The notes under the pieces: generated by a model
What the model saw: only the letters and a program-made list of their open reading frames with translations
Database searches by the model: none
Told to the model about the DNA's origin: nothing
Translations under genes and position numbers: made by a program
Shown here: positions 1-7,882 of the stretch, piece after piece
How positions within the stretch are numbered: the stretch's first letter is position 1
Layout: every line of letters starts with the position of its first letter
From: Burkholderiales bacterium
GTDB taxonomy: Bacteria; Pseudomonadota; Gammaproteobacteria; Burkholderiales; Burkholderiaceae_C
Reading direction: 5' to 3'
Length of the DNA: 40,673 nt
Assembly: GCA_003963005.1 (NCBI GenBank)
Contig: RXJW01000018.1
Location: 1-40,673, forward strand

Positions 1-331
1 GGCCGAGCGCAATCAGGCCGGCCACGACGGCGAGCTCCAGCGTGGCGGGAAAGCGTTCGACGATCAGGGCCGACACCTTGCGCCCCTGCCGCAGGCTGAT
101 GCCGAACTCCCCCTGGGCCGCATTGGCAGCGAAGCGCGCGAACTGGACTGGGAAGGGCTGATCCAGGCCCAGGTCCTTGCGCAGCGCGATGCGTTGCTCC
201 TCGGTGGCATCCTGGCCCAGCAGATTTGTGACCGGGTCGCCGACGTACTGGAAGAGCATGAAGGCGATGAAGGCCACCGACAACATGACGACCATCGCCT
301 GAACGAGGCGGCGAAGAATGAAAACCAGCAT
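1..331 (-). CDS. ABC transporter permease, DppB/OppB type (5' part only)
   Basis: The reverse strand from 331 reads without a stop to the window edge, giving the first 110 residues, beginning MLVFILRRLVQAMVVMLSV. This is the usual start of a DppB/OppB-type inner-membrane permease: a first membrane helix (about residues 7-30), then a periplasmic part with GDPVTNLLG and a basic/acidic LRKDLGLDQPFPVQF segment, then GEFGISLRQGRKV. The family imports di/oligopeptides, nickel or similar solutes with a second permease, two ATPases and a binding protein; substrate cannot be told here. The start is the first ATG of the frame; no strong ribosome site is seen before it. It lies 193 bases after a porin and is separated from it by a terminator, so it probably has its own promoter. 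The rest lies outside the window. Confidence 0.85.
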   Translation of the reverse strand, partial: MLVFILRRLVQAMVVMLSVAFIAFMLFQYVGDPVTNLLGQDATEEQRIALRKDLGLDQPFPVQFARFAANAAQGEFGISLRQGRKVSALIVERFPATLELAVVAGLIALG

Positions 332-450
332 GAGGATTCTGTGGCGGGCGCGTCATTGCGCCGCGCGAAGGCGCGATCATGGCGAAGCCTGAGGGTCAGA
401 GGCTCCAGGGAAAGCACCTAGCGCTGCGGTGCAACATGCGATGGCCGCAT

Positions 451-482
451 AAAGAAAAACGGGCCGCTGACGCGGCCCGTTT
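451..482 (-). terminator. Intrinsic terminator after the first porin
   Basis: An 11-bp perfect stem (457-467 with 472-482, loop of 4) is followed on the minus strand by TTTTTCTTT. It sits about 40 bases beyond the porin stop at 524 and separates the porin from the ABC permease gene. Confidence 0.9.
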
Positions 483-523
483 CGGGGTGTTGATCGCGAG
501 GCCGACCGGCCCCGCAGCCATCA

Positions 524-1729
524 TCAGAAGCGGTGACGCAGGCCGAGCATCGTGCCGCCGCGCTTGCTGGCGCCATTGGCGAACTGCACTTCGCCGCTGG
601 TCTTCGTGTAATCCAGCTCAAGATAGGCATCGGTGCGCTTGGAGAAGGCGTAGTCGAACACGACCGCGAAGAAGTCCGCCTTGGACTTGATGTTCGCGTC
701 AGTCGAGAAGCCGAGCGCGTTGCGGAACGGCGCCGCCAGGTTCTGCACGGTGCCGAAGTGCGTCTGCTCGGTGAGCCAGAGGTTGGCGCCGACGTTCAGT
801 TGCGGGGTGAGCTGATACGTCGCGCCGAACATCAGCATCGTGCGCTTGTTGATGTCCGCCGAGTCCGTGTTGAAGACGTTGGCACCGAGGATGCCGCTGG
901 TGTAGGCGCCGCGCGTCAGCAGCGCAACGTTCGCAGCGGAGCCCGGCGCTGCCGAGGCTGCAAAGCCGGCGGCGCTGGTCTGATTCAGCAGCGTGAAGGG
1001 GTTCTCGAACTTGTTCTCGCCCCACGATGCGTGGACGTACAGCGGACCGTCCGTGTAGGAGGCGCCCAGCACGGTGGCCTTGATCTTCTTGCCCGTCTGC
1101 TCGGTGGCTTGCAGGTAGACGCCACCCGCGCCGAACTTGCCGTCGTTGTAGCGCACGAGGCCACCGATGGTCTTGTTCGGCAGCGCTGCGGCGGCGCCCG
1201 ACTGGCCTTCGCCAGCGCTCACCTGGACTTCAGTGTAGAAATTGCCGAACTGGGCAAGCCACTTGACCATGTTGTCCTGGCGGGCGGTCATGGCCATGCC
1301 GATTTCGGGCTTGTAGGCCTCGATGTAGGGCGAATAACGGAAGGAAGCGAAGGTCGACGTGTAGACGTCGAACAGGATGTTGTACTGGCGGCCCAGACGG
1401 ATCTGGCCGAATTCGCTGGATTGCAGGCCCACCCAGGCCTGGCGCCAGAAGTCGGTCGCCGACGAAGCGGCACCGGTGTCGGAATTCAGGCGGTGCTCCA
1501 GATTCACGAGACCCTTCAGGCCACCACCGAGGTCCTCGGTCACATTGACCCCCAGGCGACTCTGCGACATACCCCCAGGGATCAGCTGTTTCTGGCTGGA
1601 ACCCACGTTGGCGTTGGTCGTGTAGCGCGCTGCCGCGTCCACGATGCCGTACAGGGTGACGCTGGACTGGGCCCAGGCGGCAGAGGTGCTGGCAGCCAGG
1701 ACGGCGACAGCGAAAGTTGCTTTTTTCAT
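524..1729 (-). CDS. Gram-negative porin (general diffusion, betaproteobacterial type)
   Basis: A 401-residue outer-membrane porin. It starts MKKATFAVAVLAAS with a signal peptide cut after AWA, followed by QSSVTLYGIVD, the standard first strand of Burkholderiales trimeric porins. It ends LRHRF with the C-terminal phenylalanine needed for BAM-dependent insertion. FGQIRLGRQ and EDLGGGLKGLVNLE are typical family segments. The frame is open further upstream to 1822, but the ATG at 1729 has a good AGGAG seven to nine bases before it and opens the signal peptide, so it is preferred. It is longer than the second porin at 1907, mainly in the middle loops, including an Ala-rich stretch near residue 260. 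Function is passive diffusion of small hydrophilic solutes; selectivity is not readable. Confidence 0.96.
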   Translation of the reverse strand: MKKATFAVAVLAASTSAAWAQSSVTLYGIVDAAARYTTNANVGSSQKQLIPGGMSQSRLGVNVTEDLGGGLKGLVNLEHRLNSDTGAASSATDFWRQAWVGLQSSEFGQIRLGRQYNILFDVYTSTFASFRYSPYIEAYKPEIGMAMTARQDNMVKWLAQFGNFYTEVQVSAGEGQSGAAAALPNKTIGGLVRYNDGKFGAGGVYLQATEQTGKKIKATVLGASYTDGPLYVHASWGENKFENPFTLLNQTSAAGFAASAAPGSAANVALLTRGAYTSGILGANVFNTDSADINKRTMLMFGATYQLTPQLNVGANLWLTEQTHFGTVQNLAAPFRNALGFSTDANIKSKADFFAVVFDYAFSKRTDAYLELDYTKTSGEVQFANGASKRGGTMLGLRHRF

Positions 1730-1803
1730 CAAGGTTGTCTCCTGCAAAGAACGGTGAACCGCCTGATTCTCAGCGAAGCATCGGGCCACAAGGCTTCGCC
1801 TGT

Positions 1804-1818
1804 TGTGGAATGTCCACA
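1804..1818. repeat. Inverted repeat upstream of the first porin
   Basis: TGTGGA-ATG-TCCACA is a perfect 6-3-6 inverted repeat 75 bases before the porin start at 1729 and between it and the terminator of the second porin. It is a possible operator. No regulator is identified. Confidence 0.35.
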
Positions 1819-1843
1819 GCAATTCCCCTGTCTCGACCGGGAC

Positions 1844-1872
1844 AACAAAAAAGGCCGCCCGGAGGCGGCCTT
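1844..1872 (-). terminator. Intrinsic terminator after the second porin
   Basis: A 9-bp perfect stem, AAGGCCGCC (1851-1859) with GGCGGCCTT (1864-1872), has a 4-base loop and a run of T on the minus strand. It lies 35 bases past the stop of the porin at 1907. Confidence 0.9.
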
Positions 1873-1906
1873 CTGCAGAACCAGGCGGCCGGGAGGCCGC
1901 GAGGGA

Positions 1907-2947
1907 TCAGAAGCTGTGGCGGATACCCACGTCGAAACCGGTCGACTTCGCACCCAGACCCGCAGCGCCAGCCACCGTCGCAGGGGAGCCGCCCAGGATG
2001 AAGCGGGTCGTGCCGTCGTTCTTCAGCTCGGCAACCGTGGTGTACAGCGCGGTGCGCTTGGACAGGTTGTAGATGTAGCCCAGGGCCAGCAGCTTGGGCG
2101 TGCCGACCGTGGCGAAACCGACTTCGCCGCTGGTCTTGGCGGAGGTGTACGAACCCCACAGCTGACCCTGACCCAGGGGCGCCGTGGCCGACACAGTCAG
2201 GATTTCCTGCTTGCGCGCCTGGTACTTGTTCTCGGTGTACGAGAACGCCGGGCGGATGACGCCGAAGTCATAAGCCGCGCCGATCGACGCCAGCTTGAAC
2301 TTGTCGGTGTCGGCGGCGTTGCTCGTCGTCGCGTAAGCGCCGGACACGTGCAGCGGGCCGGCCTTGTAGCCAGCGCGAGCAGCGATACCCTTGTTTGTGC
2401 CGACACCTTCGCCGGCCGACACGTCCACGGCGCCGTAGAAGCCACCAAGGTTGCCCGGCAGAGAGTAGGAGACTTGGTTGTCAGCGCGACCGAAGGACGT
2501 GCCATTGCCGCTGCCCAGGTTGCTGTACAGCACGCCGACGTTGCCCAGGCCCGTGAAGGCGGACGGGTCGAAGTCTTCGACGTGCAGACGCGAGACACTC
2601 TTGTTGCGGCCGAGGCGGACTTCACCGAAATCACCCGACAGGCTCACCGTGGTCCGGCGGGCCCAGAAGGCGCCACCGCTGGCGGCGCCGGCGACGCCGG
2701 TGTCGGTGTTGACTTCAGATTCGAGCCAGAAACCCGCCTTCAGGCCGCCGCCGAGGTCTTCCGTGCCACGGACGCCGAAGCGGCTGGTGTTCAGGCCGCT
2801 GGAATCCAGCTTTTTCAGGGTCAGGCTGCCCGTCTTGACGTACTTGACGTCAGCATCGAGCACGCCGAAGAGGGTGACGGACGATTGCGCGACGGCAGCG
2901 CCGCCGGTCAGGCCCAGAACGGCCAGGGCAATCAGAGCTTTTTTCAT
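1907..2947 (-). CDS. Gram-negative porin (second, paralogous)
   Basis: A 346-residue porin with signal peptide MKKALIALAVLGLTGGAAVA, cleaved before QSSVTLFGVLD. It shows GTEDLGGGLKAGFWLESEVN, FWARRTTVSLSGDFGEVRLGR and the C-terminal IRHSF. The start at 2947 has AGGAG at seven bases. It is in tandem with the first porin but each has its own terminator, so the two are likely transcribed separately. They share only the family framework and differ in loop lengths, so this is an old duplication rather than a recent one. Role: passive uptake across the outer membrane. Confidence 0.96.
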   Translation of the reverse strand: MKKALIALAVLGLTGGAAVAQSSVTLFGVLDADVKYVKTGSLTLKKLDSSGLNTSRFGVRGTEDLGGGLKAGFWLESEVNTDTGVAGAASGGAFWARRTTVSLSGDFGEVRLGRNKSVSRLHVEDFDPSAFTGLGNVGVLYSNLGSGNGTSFGRADNQVSYSLPGNLGGFYGAVDVSAGEGVGTNKGIAARAGYKAGPLHVSGAYATTSNAADTDKFKLASIGAAYDFGVIRPAFSYTENKYQARKQEILTVSATAPLGQGQLWGSYTSAKTSGEVGFATVGTPKLLALGYIYNLSKRTALYTTVAELKNDGTTRFILGGSPATVAGAAGLGAKSTGFDVGIRHSF

Positions 2948-3139
2948 TCAATACTCCTAGGTATTCGTCAGAGCCGGGCTGGAAGACGCAGCGGCTCACC
3001 TCCTGTGAGGAAGTGCCCGTATTCCACCAGACCGGGAGGCCCTTCGGGAATTCACGGATATGAAAATGTGTGTTGCCGTTGCGACGCGACAACGTCATTC
3101 GGCATTCATCTATGCTTCATCGAAACACTGCTCAACTGA

Positions 3140-3802
3140 ATGCAACCCGCTGCAAGTCTTTCTGAACGCCGGCGTTCCAGCTTCCAGGACCGGCTCATCG
3201 CCGCCCTGGACTCGGGCCTGCGCACCGTCTTCGTGCCGACACGGCCTTCCCGCGTCAGCCCTGCCGCGGGCCTGCCGTCGCCCCCGATGGGCGAAGCCCA
3301 GCGGCAAGAGGCCGCTGCCCTGATGCGGGTCAACCATGTCGGCGAGATCTGTGCGCAGGCGCTGTACCAGTCTCAGGCGCTGTTCAGTCGCACGGCTTCC
3401 CTGCAATCACATTTTCAGGACGCAGCGCAGGAAGAACTCGACCACCTCGCCTGGACGGCCGACCGCATCCAGCAGCTCGGCAGCCACACCAGCCACCTCG
3501 CCCCGCTGTGGTGGGCAGGTGCCTTTGCCTGGGGCAGCCTGGCCGGGCTGGCCGGCGACAAGTGGAGTCTGGGCTTCGTGGTGGAAACCGAGCGCCAGGT
3601 GGAGGCCCATCTGGCGGGCCACCTGGACCGACTGCCCGAGGATGATGCGCCCTCCCGGGCCATCGTCGAGCAGATGAAGGTCGAGGAAGCCGCTCATGCC
3701 GAATCGGCGCTCGCCGCGGGCGCCGAACGCCTGCCGGCCCCGTTCCCCGCATTGATGCGCGCCGCCGCCAAGGTCATGACGACCGTGGCGCACCGGATCT
3801 GA
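3140..3802 (+). CDS. coq7: 2-polyprenyl-3-methyl-6-methoxy-1,4-benzoquinone monooxygenase (ubiquinone hydroxylase)
   Basis: A 220-residue protein of the Coq7 di-iron family, which adds the C6 hydroxyl in ubiquinone synthesis at the inner membrane. The four-helix di-iron ligands are visible: Glu69 in MRVNHVGEI, Glu99-x-x-His102 in EELDH, Glu149 in VVETER, and Glu183-x-x-His186 in EEAAHAE. The length is normal for the beta- and gammaproteobacterial form. Start is the ATG at 3140; the ribosome site is weak. It is divergent from the porin at 2947 (192 bases between) and converges with the OsmC gene with no spare base: the two stop codons abut at 3802/3803. Confidence 0.96.
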   Translation: MQPAASLSERRRSSFQDRLIAALDSGLRTVFVPTRPSRVSPAAGLPSPPMGEAQRQEAAALMRVNHVGEICAQALYQSQALFSRTASLQSHFQDAAQEELDHLAWTADRIQQLGSHTSHLAPLWWAGAFAWGSLAGLAGDKWSLGFVVETERQVEAHLAGHLDRLPEDDAPSRAIVEQMKVEEAAHAESALAAGAERLPAPFPALMRAAAKVMTTVAHRI

Positions 3803-4240
3803 TCAGGCCTCGACGATCTCGAACGAGGTGCTGATGGCCGACGTCTTGGCCAGCATCGCGGTCGCCGAGCAGTACTTCTCGTGAGACAGCGCCACGGCCC
3901 GCTCGACGATTTCAGACTTGAGCGCCTTGCCGCTCACGACAAAATGAAAGTGGATGGCCGTGAACACCTTGGGGTCGCTCGTCGCCCGCTCGGCCTTGAG
4001 CACGACCTTGCATCCCCGCACGTCATGCCGCCCGCGCTTCAGGATCAGCACCACGTCGTAGGCCGTGCAGCCGCCGGTTCCGGCCAGCACGGTTTCCATC
4101 GGCCGGGGCGCCAGGTTGCGCCCGCCTCCGTCCGGTGCACCATCCATGGACAGCAGATGCCCGCTGCCGGTTTCGGCGACGAAGCTCATGCCACTCGGGC
4201 CCTCGGGGCCCAGCCAACTGACGGTGCATTCCATGGTCAT
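3803..4240 (-). CDS. OsmC/Ohr-family protein
   Basis: About 145 residues of the OsmC family, which reduce organic hydroperoxides with a pair of cysteines. Both cysteines are present, in GTGGCTAYDVV and HEKYCSATAML. The segment RPMETVLAGTGGC and the conserved Asp/Val pattern after it fit the YhfA-like branch more than classical Ohr. Three starts are possible: TTG at 4252, ATG at 4240 and ATG at 4234. I took 4240; the choice changes only six residues. Gene symbol withheld because OsmC, Ohr and YhfA cannot be separated safely by eye. Confidence 0.88.
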   Translation of the reverse strand: MTMECTVSWLGPEGPSGMSFVAETGSGHLLSMDGAPDGGGRNLAPRPMETVLAGTGGCTAYDVVLILKRGRHDVRGCKVVLKAERATSDPKVFTAIHFHFVVSGKALKSEIVERAVALSHEKYCSATAMLAKTSAISTSFEIVEA

Positions 4241-4279
4241 CTCTAGAGTCAAAGCCCCAATTCAGTCACACAAAACATA

Positions 4280-4309
4280 TTGCAGCGCAGCATAACGCGG
4301 CGCTACACT
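4280..4309 (+). promoter_or_regulatory. Candidate promoter for the ilvA leader / small RNA
   Basis: TTGCAG (4280-4285) and TACACT (4304-4309) are separated by 18 bases, giving a predicted start near 4316, just before a 16-bp palindrome and about 85 bases before a strong terminator. The -35 match is weak (3 of 6). Confidence 0.45.
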
Positions 4310-4317
4310 GCAAGCAC

Positions 4318-4333
4318 GCGAAAACGTTTTCGC
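4318..4333. promoter_or_regulatory. 16-bp palindrome, LacI/GalR-type operator candidate
   Basis: GCGAAAACGTTTTCGC is a perfect 16-bp palindrome with the central CG typical of LacI/GalR-family operators (PurR boxes and cre sites look similar). It lies directly downstream of the candidate -10 at 4304, a position where a bound repressor would block initiation. No LacI-family gene is in the window. Confidence 0.5.
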
Positions 4334-4369
4334 ACCGATTGTCTCCTCCACCGCCTCCATGGTGGATTC

Positions 4370-4401
4370 AACCCGAGCTTGCAAGAGCTCGGGTTTTTTT
4401 T
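4370..4401 (+). terminator. Strong intrinsic terminator upstream of ilvA
   Basis: AACCCGAGCT (4370-4379) pairs perfectly with AGCTCGGGTT (4386-4395) around a 6-base loop, followed by a run of eight T (4394-4401). No plus-strand gene precedes it, so it must end a short transcript or attenuate ilvA. Confidence 0.85.
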
Positions 4402-4441
4402 CGCCGAAGGCAGCCGACGCGGCGCATCCAAGGGTCTCCCC

Positions 4442-4447
4442 TATCAT
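4442..4447 (+). promoter_or_regulatory. Possible ilvA -10 element
   Basis: TATCAT follows the terminator and would start transcription about 26 bases before the ilvA ATG. No convincing -35 is seen. Confidence 0.3.
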
Positions 4448-4479
4448 GCGGCGCCGCAACAAGACTGCATGGAGACTCG

Positions 4480-6066
4480 ATGAGCACCGCCCGGCCGCCC
4501 TCGCGACGCCCGTCCGCCCGCCAGGCGACGCCCGCGGTGCCCGCCATGCTGCCGCCCGGCAGCAGCTACCTGCAGCGCATCCTGAACGCCCGCGTCTACG
4601 AGGTCGCCCGGGAGACCTCGCTGGATGCCGCCCCCAAGCTCTCGCGCCGCCTTTCCAACAAGGTCTGGCTCAAGCGCGAGGACGAGCAGGACGTCTTCAG
4701 CTTCAAGCTTCGCGGGGCCTACAACAAGATGGCCCATCTGACGGCTGAGCAGCGCGCCGCCGGCGTCATCTGCGCTTCGGCCGGCAATCATGCCCAGGGC
4801 GTGGCGCTGTCGGCCCGCAAGCTCGGCTGCCGGGCGGTCATCGTGATGCCGGTGACCACCCCGCAGGTCAAGATCGATGCCGTGCGCGGCCATGGCGGCG
4901 AGGTCGTGCTGTTCGGCGAAAGCTTCACCGACGCCTTCGGCCATGCCAAGGAACTCGAACACGACCAGGGACTGACCTTCGTCCATCCGTTCGACGACCC
5001 GGACGTCATCGCCGGCCAGGGCACCATTGCGATGGAACTGCTGCGCCAGCATCCCGGCCCCATCGACGCCATCTTCGTCGCCATCGGCGGTGGCGGCCTG
5101 ATCTCGGGCGTGGCGGCCTACGTCAAGGCGCTGCGCCCGGACATCAAGATCATCGGCGTGCAGACGACCGACTCCGACGCCATGCTGCGCTCCGTCAAGG
5201 CCGGCAAGCGAGTCACCTTGAACGATGTGGGCCTCTTTGCCGACGGCACCGCGGTCAAGCTCGTCGGCGAGGAAACCTTCCGCATCGCCCGCGAGCTGGT
5301 CGACGACTACATCGTCGTGGACACCGACGCCGTCTGCGCGGCCATCAAGGACGTTTTCGAGGACACGCGCTCCATCCTGGAACCCTCCGGGGCAATGAGC
5401 GTCGCGGCGCTGAAGCAATACGTGGCCCGCACCGGCGCCAAGGGCCAGTCGCTCGTGGCGATCACCTGTGGCGCCAACATGAACTTCGACCGGCTGCGCT
5501 TCGTGGCCGAGCGGGCCGAAGTGGGTGAGCAGCGCGAGGCGCTGTTCGCCGTCACCATCCCCGAAGCGCGCGGCAGCTTCAAGCGCTTCTGCGAACTGCT
5601 CGGCCCGCGCAGCGTGACCGAGTTCAACTACCGGATCGCCGATGACAAGGTCGCCCACATCTTCGTCGGCGTGGCGATCTCCAAGGTCGACGAGGCCGCC
5701 AAGCTGGCGCGCACCTTCACCAAGGCCGGATTCCAGACGCTGGACCTGACCCACGACGATCTCGCCAAGGAACACATCCGCCACATGGTGGGGGGCCGCA
5801 GCGAGCTCGCCCGCAACGAGCGGCTGTACCGCTTCGTCTTCCCGGAACGGCCCGGCGCGCTGATGCGTTTTCTGTCGAGCATGCACCCGGACTGGAACAT
5901 CAGCCTCTTCCACTACCGCAACCAGGGCGCCGATCACGGCCGGATCCTGGTCGGCATCCAGGTGCCCAAGGGTGCTGCGAGCGCTTTGCGAGACTTCCTC
6001 GACGGTCTGAACTATCCGTTCGAAGATGAAACCCACAATCCGGTCTACCGCTTGTTCCTCGGTTGA
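4480..6066 (+). CDS. ilvA: Threonine ammonia-lyase, biosynthetic
   Basis: A 528-residue PLP enzyme that deaminates threonine to 2-oxobutanoate, the first step of isoleucine synthesis. The PLP lysine is Lys76 in DVFSFKLRGAYNKM; the substrate loop is SAGNHAQG (100-107) and the phosphate-binding loop GGGGLISG (203-210). After about residue 340 come two ACT-like regulatory domains (from ALFAVTIPEARGSFKRF and from RLYRFVFPERPGALMRF), which mark the long, isoleucine-inhibited form rather than the short catabolic one. The ATG at 4480 has GGAG five bases before it; the frame is open further upstream but crosses the terminator, so earlier starts are rejected. The N-terminal 25 residues are Pro/Arg rich and probably unstructured. 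Confidence 0.96.
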   Translation: MSTARPPSRRPSARQATPAVPAMLPPGSSYLQRILNARVYEVARETSLDAAPKLSRRLSNKVWLKREDEQDVFSFKLRGAYNKMAHLTAEQRAAGVICASAGNHAQGVALSARKLGCRAVIVMPVTTPQVKIDAVRGHGGEVVLFGESFTDAFGHAKELEHDQGLTFVHPFDDPDVIAGQGTIAMELLRQHPGPIDAIFVAIGGGGLISGVAAYVKALRPDIKIIGVQTTDSDAMLRSVKAGKRVTLNDVGLFADGTAVKLVGEETFRIARELVDDYIVVDTDAVCAAIKDVFEDTRSILEPSGAMSVAALKQYVARTGAKGQSLVAITCGANMNFDRLRFVAERAEVGEQREALFAVTIPEARGSFKRFCELLGPRSVTEFNYRIADDKVAHIFVGVAISKVDEAAKLARTFTKAGFQTLDLTHDDLAKEHIRHMVGGRSELARNERLYRFVFPERPGALMRFLSSMHPDWNISLFHYRNQGADHGRILVGIQVPKGAASALRDFLDGLNYPFEDETHNPVYRLFLG

Positions 6067-6098
6067 GTTGAAATCCGGGGTTTTCACCTCCTCGCGCC

Positions 6099-7172
6099 AT
6101 GACCGTTGCCCAACAGTCGCTGATCTCCCCCACCGCCAATCCAGAGCTGGAGCGGGCGCTGCGCGACCGTGTGGACCGCCGCTCGGCAATCGCGGGTGGC
6201 CTGGGCGAATTGGAGCCGCTGGCCGTGCGCCTGGGCCTGGTGCAGAACAGCCTCACGCCGCGCTTCCGCGACCCCGTTCTCGGCCTGTTCGCCGCCGACC
6301 ACGGCATCGTGGTGGACGGCGTCGGTGCCCAGTGGGGCCGCGCGACGCGCGACCAGGTCCAGATGGCGCTGCATGCGCAGTTGCCGGTCTCGGTCTTTGC
6401 CCGCCTGCAAGGCCTGCACCTCACGGTCGTCGACTGCGGCGTCGCCGAGAACCTGCCGCCGCACGCCCGGCTGCTCGCGCGCAAGGTGGCGCACGGCACG
6501 CGCAATGCGCGCACGGCACATGCCATGAGCGTCGATCAGGCGCATGCCGGCGTGCGCGTCGGCATGGAGATCGCCGACAACCTGCCCGGCAACGTGCTGG
6601 CCTGCGCCGCGATGGGCCAGGGGTCGCCGGAATGTGCGGCGCTGGTGCTGTCTCGACTGTCTGACCAGCCGGTGCGCGACTTCGTGGTGTCTGGCCCGAC
6701 GATGCGCCAGGACGATCTCACGCACCTGCTGGACGTGCTCCACGGCGCCCTCGCCCGCCACCGAGACGCCAAGGAGCCGATGGACATCCTGGCAGCCTTC
6801 GGTGGCCACGAGATCGCCGTCATGGTAGGCGCCATGCTGGTGGCCGCCAGCAAACGCAGTCTGATCATCGTGGACGGCATTGCCGCCTGCGCGGCCCTCA
6901 AACTGGCCTCGCTGATCTGCGCCCCGGTCACCGACTACGCCGTCTTCTGCCGCAGCCACGTGCATCGCGGCCTGGACGAAGCCCTGGCCCTCTTCCATGC
7001 ATCGGCTCTGCTTGAACTGGGCATGGACAGCGCCGACGGCACCGGCGCAGCGCTGGCCTGGCCGATGATCCGTGCTGCGGCAGCGCTGCTCACCGACCTG
7101 CACGAAGTGGCCGAGGCCCGCGTGGCACCGCGGCCTGAGCCCGGCGCCAACATTCCGACACTGGGCGCCTGA
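6099..7172 (+). CDS. CobT-like nicotinate-nucleotide phosphoribosyltransferase homologue, catalytic residues changed
   Basis: A 357-residue protein of the CobT fold (nicotinate mononucleotide:dimethylbenzimidazole phosphoribosyltransferase). Matching landmarks are LGELEPLAVRL near residue 35, FAADHGI (64-70), AHGTRNA (131-137), FGGHEI, VDGI and DGTGAALA near the end. Against the Salmonella enzyme, recalled from memory, the important residues differ. Glu174 of GELGMANTT falls at Ala171 in CAAMGQGSPE. Lys213 has no lysine equivalent in RQDDLTHLLD. The general base Glu317 of RLGEGSGA becomes Asp313 in DSADGTGA. The KPPGSLG loop is also lost. It lies 32 bases after ilvA, with no other cobalamin gene in the window. 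It may act on another base, or be inactive. Symbol withheld for this reason. Confidence 0.85.
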   Translation: MTVAQQSLISPTANPELERALRDRVDRRSAIAGGLGELEPLAVRLGLVQNSLTPRFRDPVLGLFAADHGIVVDGVGAQWGRATRDQVQMALHAQLPVSVFARLQGLHLTVVDCGVAENLPPHARLLARKVAHGTRNARTAHAMSVDQAHAGVRVGMEIADNLPGNVLACAAMGQGSPECAALVLSRLSDQPVRDFVVSGPTMRQDDLTHLLDVLHGALARHRDAKEPMDILAAFGGHEIAVMVGAMLVAASKRSLIIVDGIAACAALKLASLICAPVTDYAVFCRSHVHRGLDEALALFHASALLELGMDSADGTGAALAWPMIRAAAALLTDLHEVAEARVAPRPEPGANIPTLGA

Positions 7173-7192
7173 GCGCCCGAGACGCGGGCCGA

Positions 7193-7828
7193 TCAGCGCA
7201 CCTGCTGCTGGCCTTCGTCGCCGCGTGGCGGCTGCCCCGCCGGCGGGGCGCCGTACACCGACGGCATGGCAGCCGGCACGGGCGCCACGGCCGGCGGTGG
7301 GTTCGCCCGCAGCGGCAAGCCCGCCGCGCCTGCGTTCGGATTGCCCCCCAGCACCACATTCGACGGCTGGGCGGGCGGCAACGAGCCCGTGGCCGGCGCC
7401 GCTGGCGGGCTGATCTGGAGCACCTGCACCGGCGCCTGGCCCGCTGCACCGAGACTCGCGCTGCGTGCATCCACCCGCAGCAACCGCAATTCGCCGTCTA
7501 CCACGGCACCCACACGCACCGTGCGTGCCACGCCGTCCACCTCGATCAGCGCCACACCCTCGCCGGCCTCGGCCGCCATCGCGTTTTTGGGGGCGACGAC
7601 GCCCAGCAGGCGCAGGCGCGTCGATGCGGCGACCTCGGGCTCAGGCGCAGCCTCGGGCGGGGTCACGCCGAGCAATCGCCCGAGGTCGACCTGCGCCGAA
7701 CGCCCCTGGCCGGCCGACAGCACCGACTCCGGCATCGGCAACGGCCGCGCGAACAACTGCAGGCCCCAATAGGCCACCGAGCCGCCGAGCAGCAGCCACA
7801 CGGAAAACGTGATGAAGCGAGCAAGCAT
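7193..7828 (-). CDS. gspC: Type II secretion protein C (short form, no PDZ domain)
   Basis: A 211-residue GspC: a short cytoplasmic N-terminus, one membrane helix (about residues 4-25, FITFSVWLLLGGSVAYWGLQ), then the HR domain (RLRLLGVVAPKNAMAAEAGEGVALIEVDGVARTV in outline), which binds the secretin N0 domain. The C-terminal PDZ or coiled coil of longer GspC proteins is absent; instead there is a Pro/Ala/Gly-rich tail. It links inner-membrane GspL/M to GspD. It is divergent from gspG with only 54 bases between start codons, and converges with the cobT-like gene 20 bases away. The split from the main operon is common in betaproteobacteria. Confidence 0.9.
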   Translation of the reverse strand: MLARFITFSVWLLLGGSVAYWGLQLFARPLPMPESVLSAGQGRSAQVDLGRLLGVTPPEAAPEPEVAASTRLRLLGVVAPKNAMAAEAGEGVALIEVDGVARTVRVGAVVDGELRLLRVDARSASLGAAGQAPVQVLQISPPAAPATGSLPPAQPSNVVLGGNPNAGAAGLPLRANPPPAVAPVPAAMPSVYGAPPAGQPPRGDEGQQQVR

Positions 7829-7834
7829 CGGCCC

Positions 7835-7842
7835 ATTATGAT
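7835..7842. promoter_or_regulatory. Overlapping divergent -10 elements between gspC and gspG
   Basis: ATTATGAT holds TATGAT on the plus strand (7837-7842, towards gspG) and CATAAT on the minus strand (7840-7835, towards gspC). The minus-strand element ends six bases before the gspC ATG, so gspC mRNA could be leaderless. No good -35 is seen on either side. Confidence 0.3.
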
Positions 7843-7882
7843 GGCCCGGTCACTGCTGCTTCGCGCTCCCACGCTTCCAGAC

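Larger units (their letters stand above)
4316..4401 (+). ncRNA. Candidate small RNA or attenuated leader upstream of ilvA
   Basis: Between a promoter-like pair (4280-4309) and an intrinsic terminator (4370-4401) lies an 86-base unit with no good reading frame. It holds a 5' palindrome (4318-4333), a hairpin TCCACC/GGTGGA (4347-4352 with 4361-4366) and the terminator hairpin. The stretch around 4343-4358 has CTCCTCC and GCCTCC, which are complementary to Shine-Dalgarno sequences, as in several trans-acting small RNAs. It could equally be a premature-termination leader of ilvA, but no isoleucine-, threonine- or leucine-rich leader peptide is visible. Known family: none recognised. Confidence 0.45.

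Noticed and set aside
533..3139. Long plus-strand frame opposite the two porins
   Set aside because: It runs antisense to two clear porins, has no family resemblance and is a usual shadow of high-GC coding DNA.
4359..4748. Leader peptide starting at ATG 4359 for ilvA attenuation
   Set aside because: The frame runs on through ilvA in another register and has no cluster of Ile, Val, Leu or Thr codons.
4444..6189. Long minus-strand frame opposite ilvA
   Set aside because: Antisense shadow of ilvA, His/Gly/Val-rich composition without motifs.
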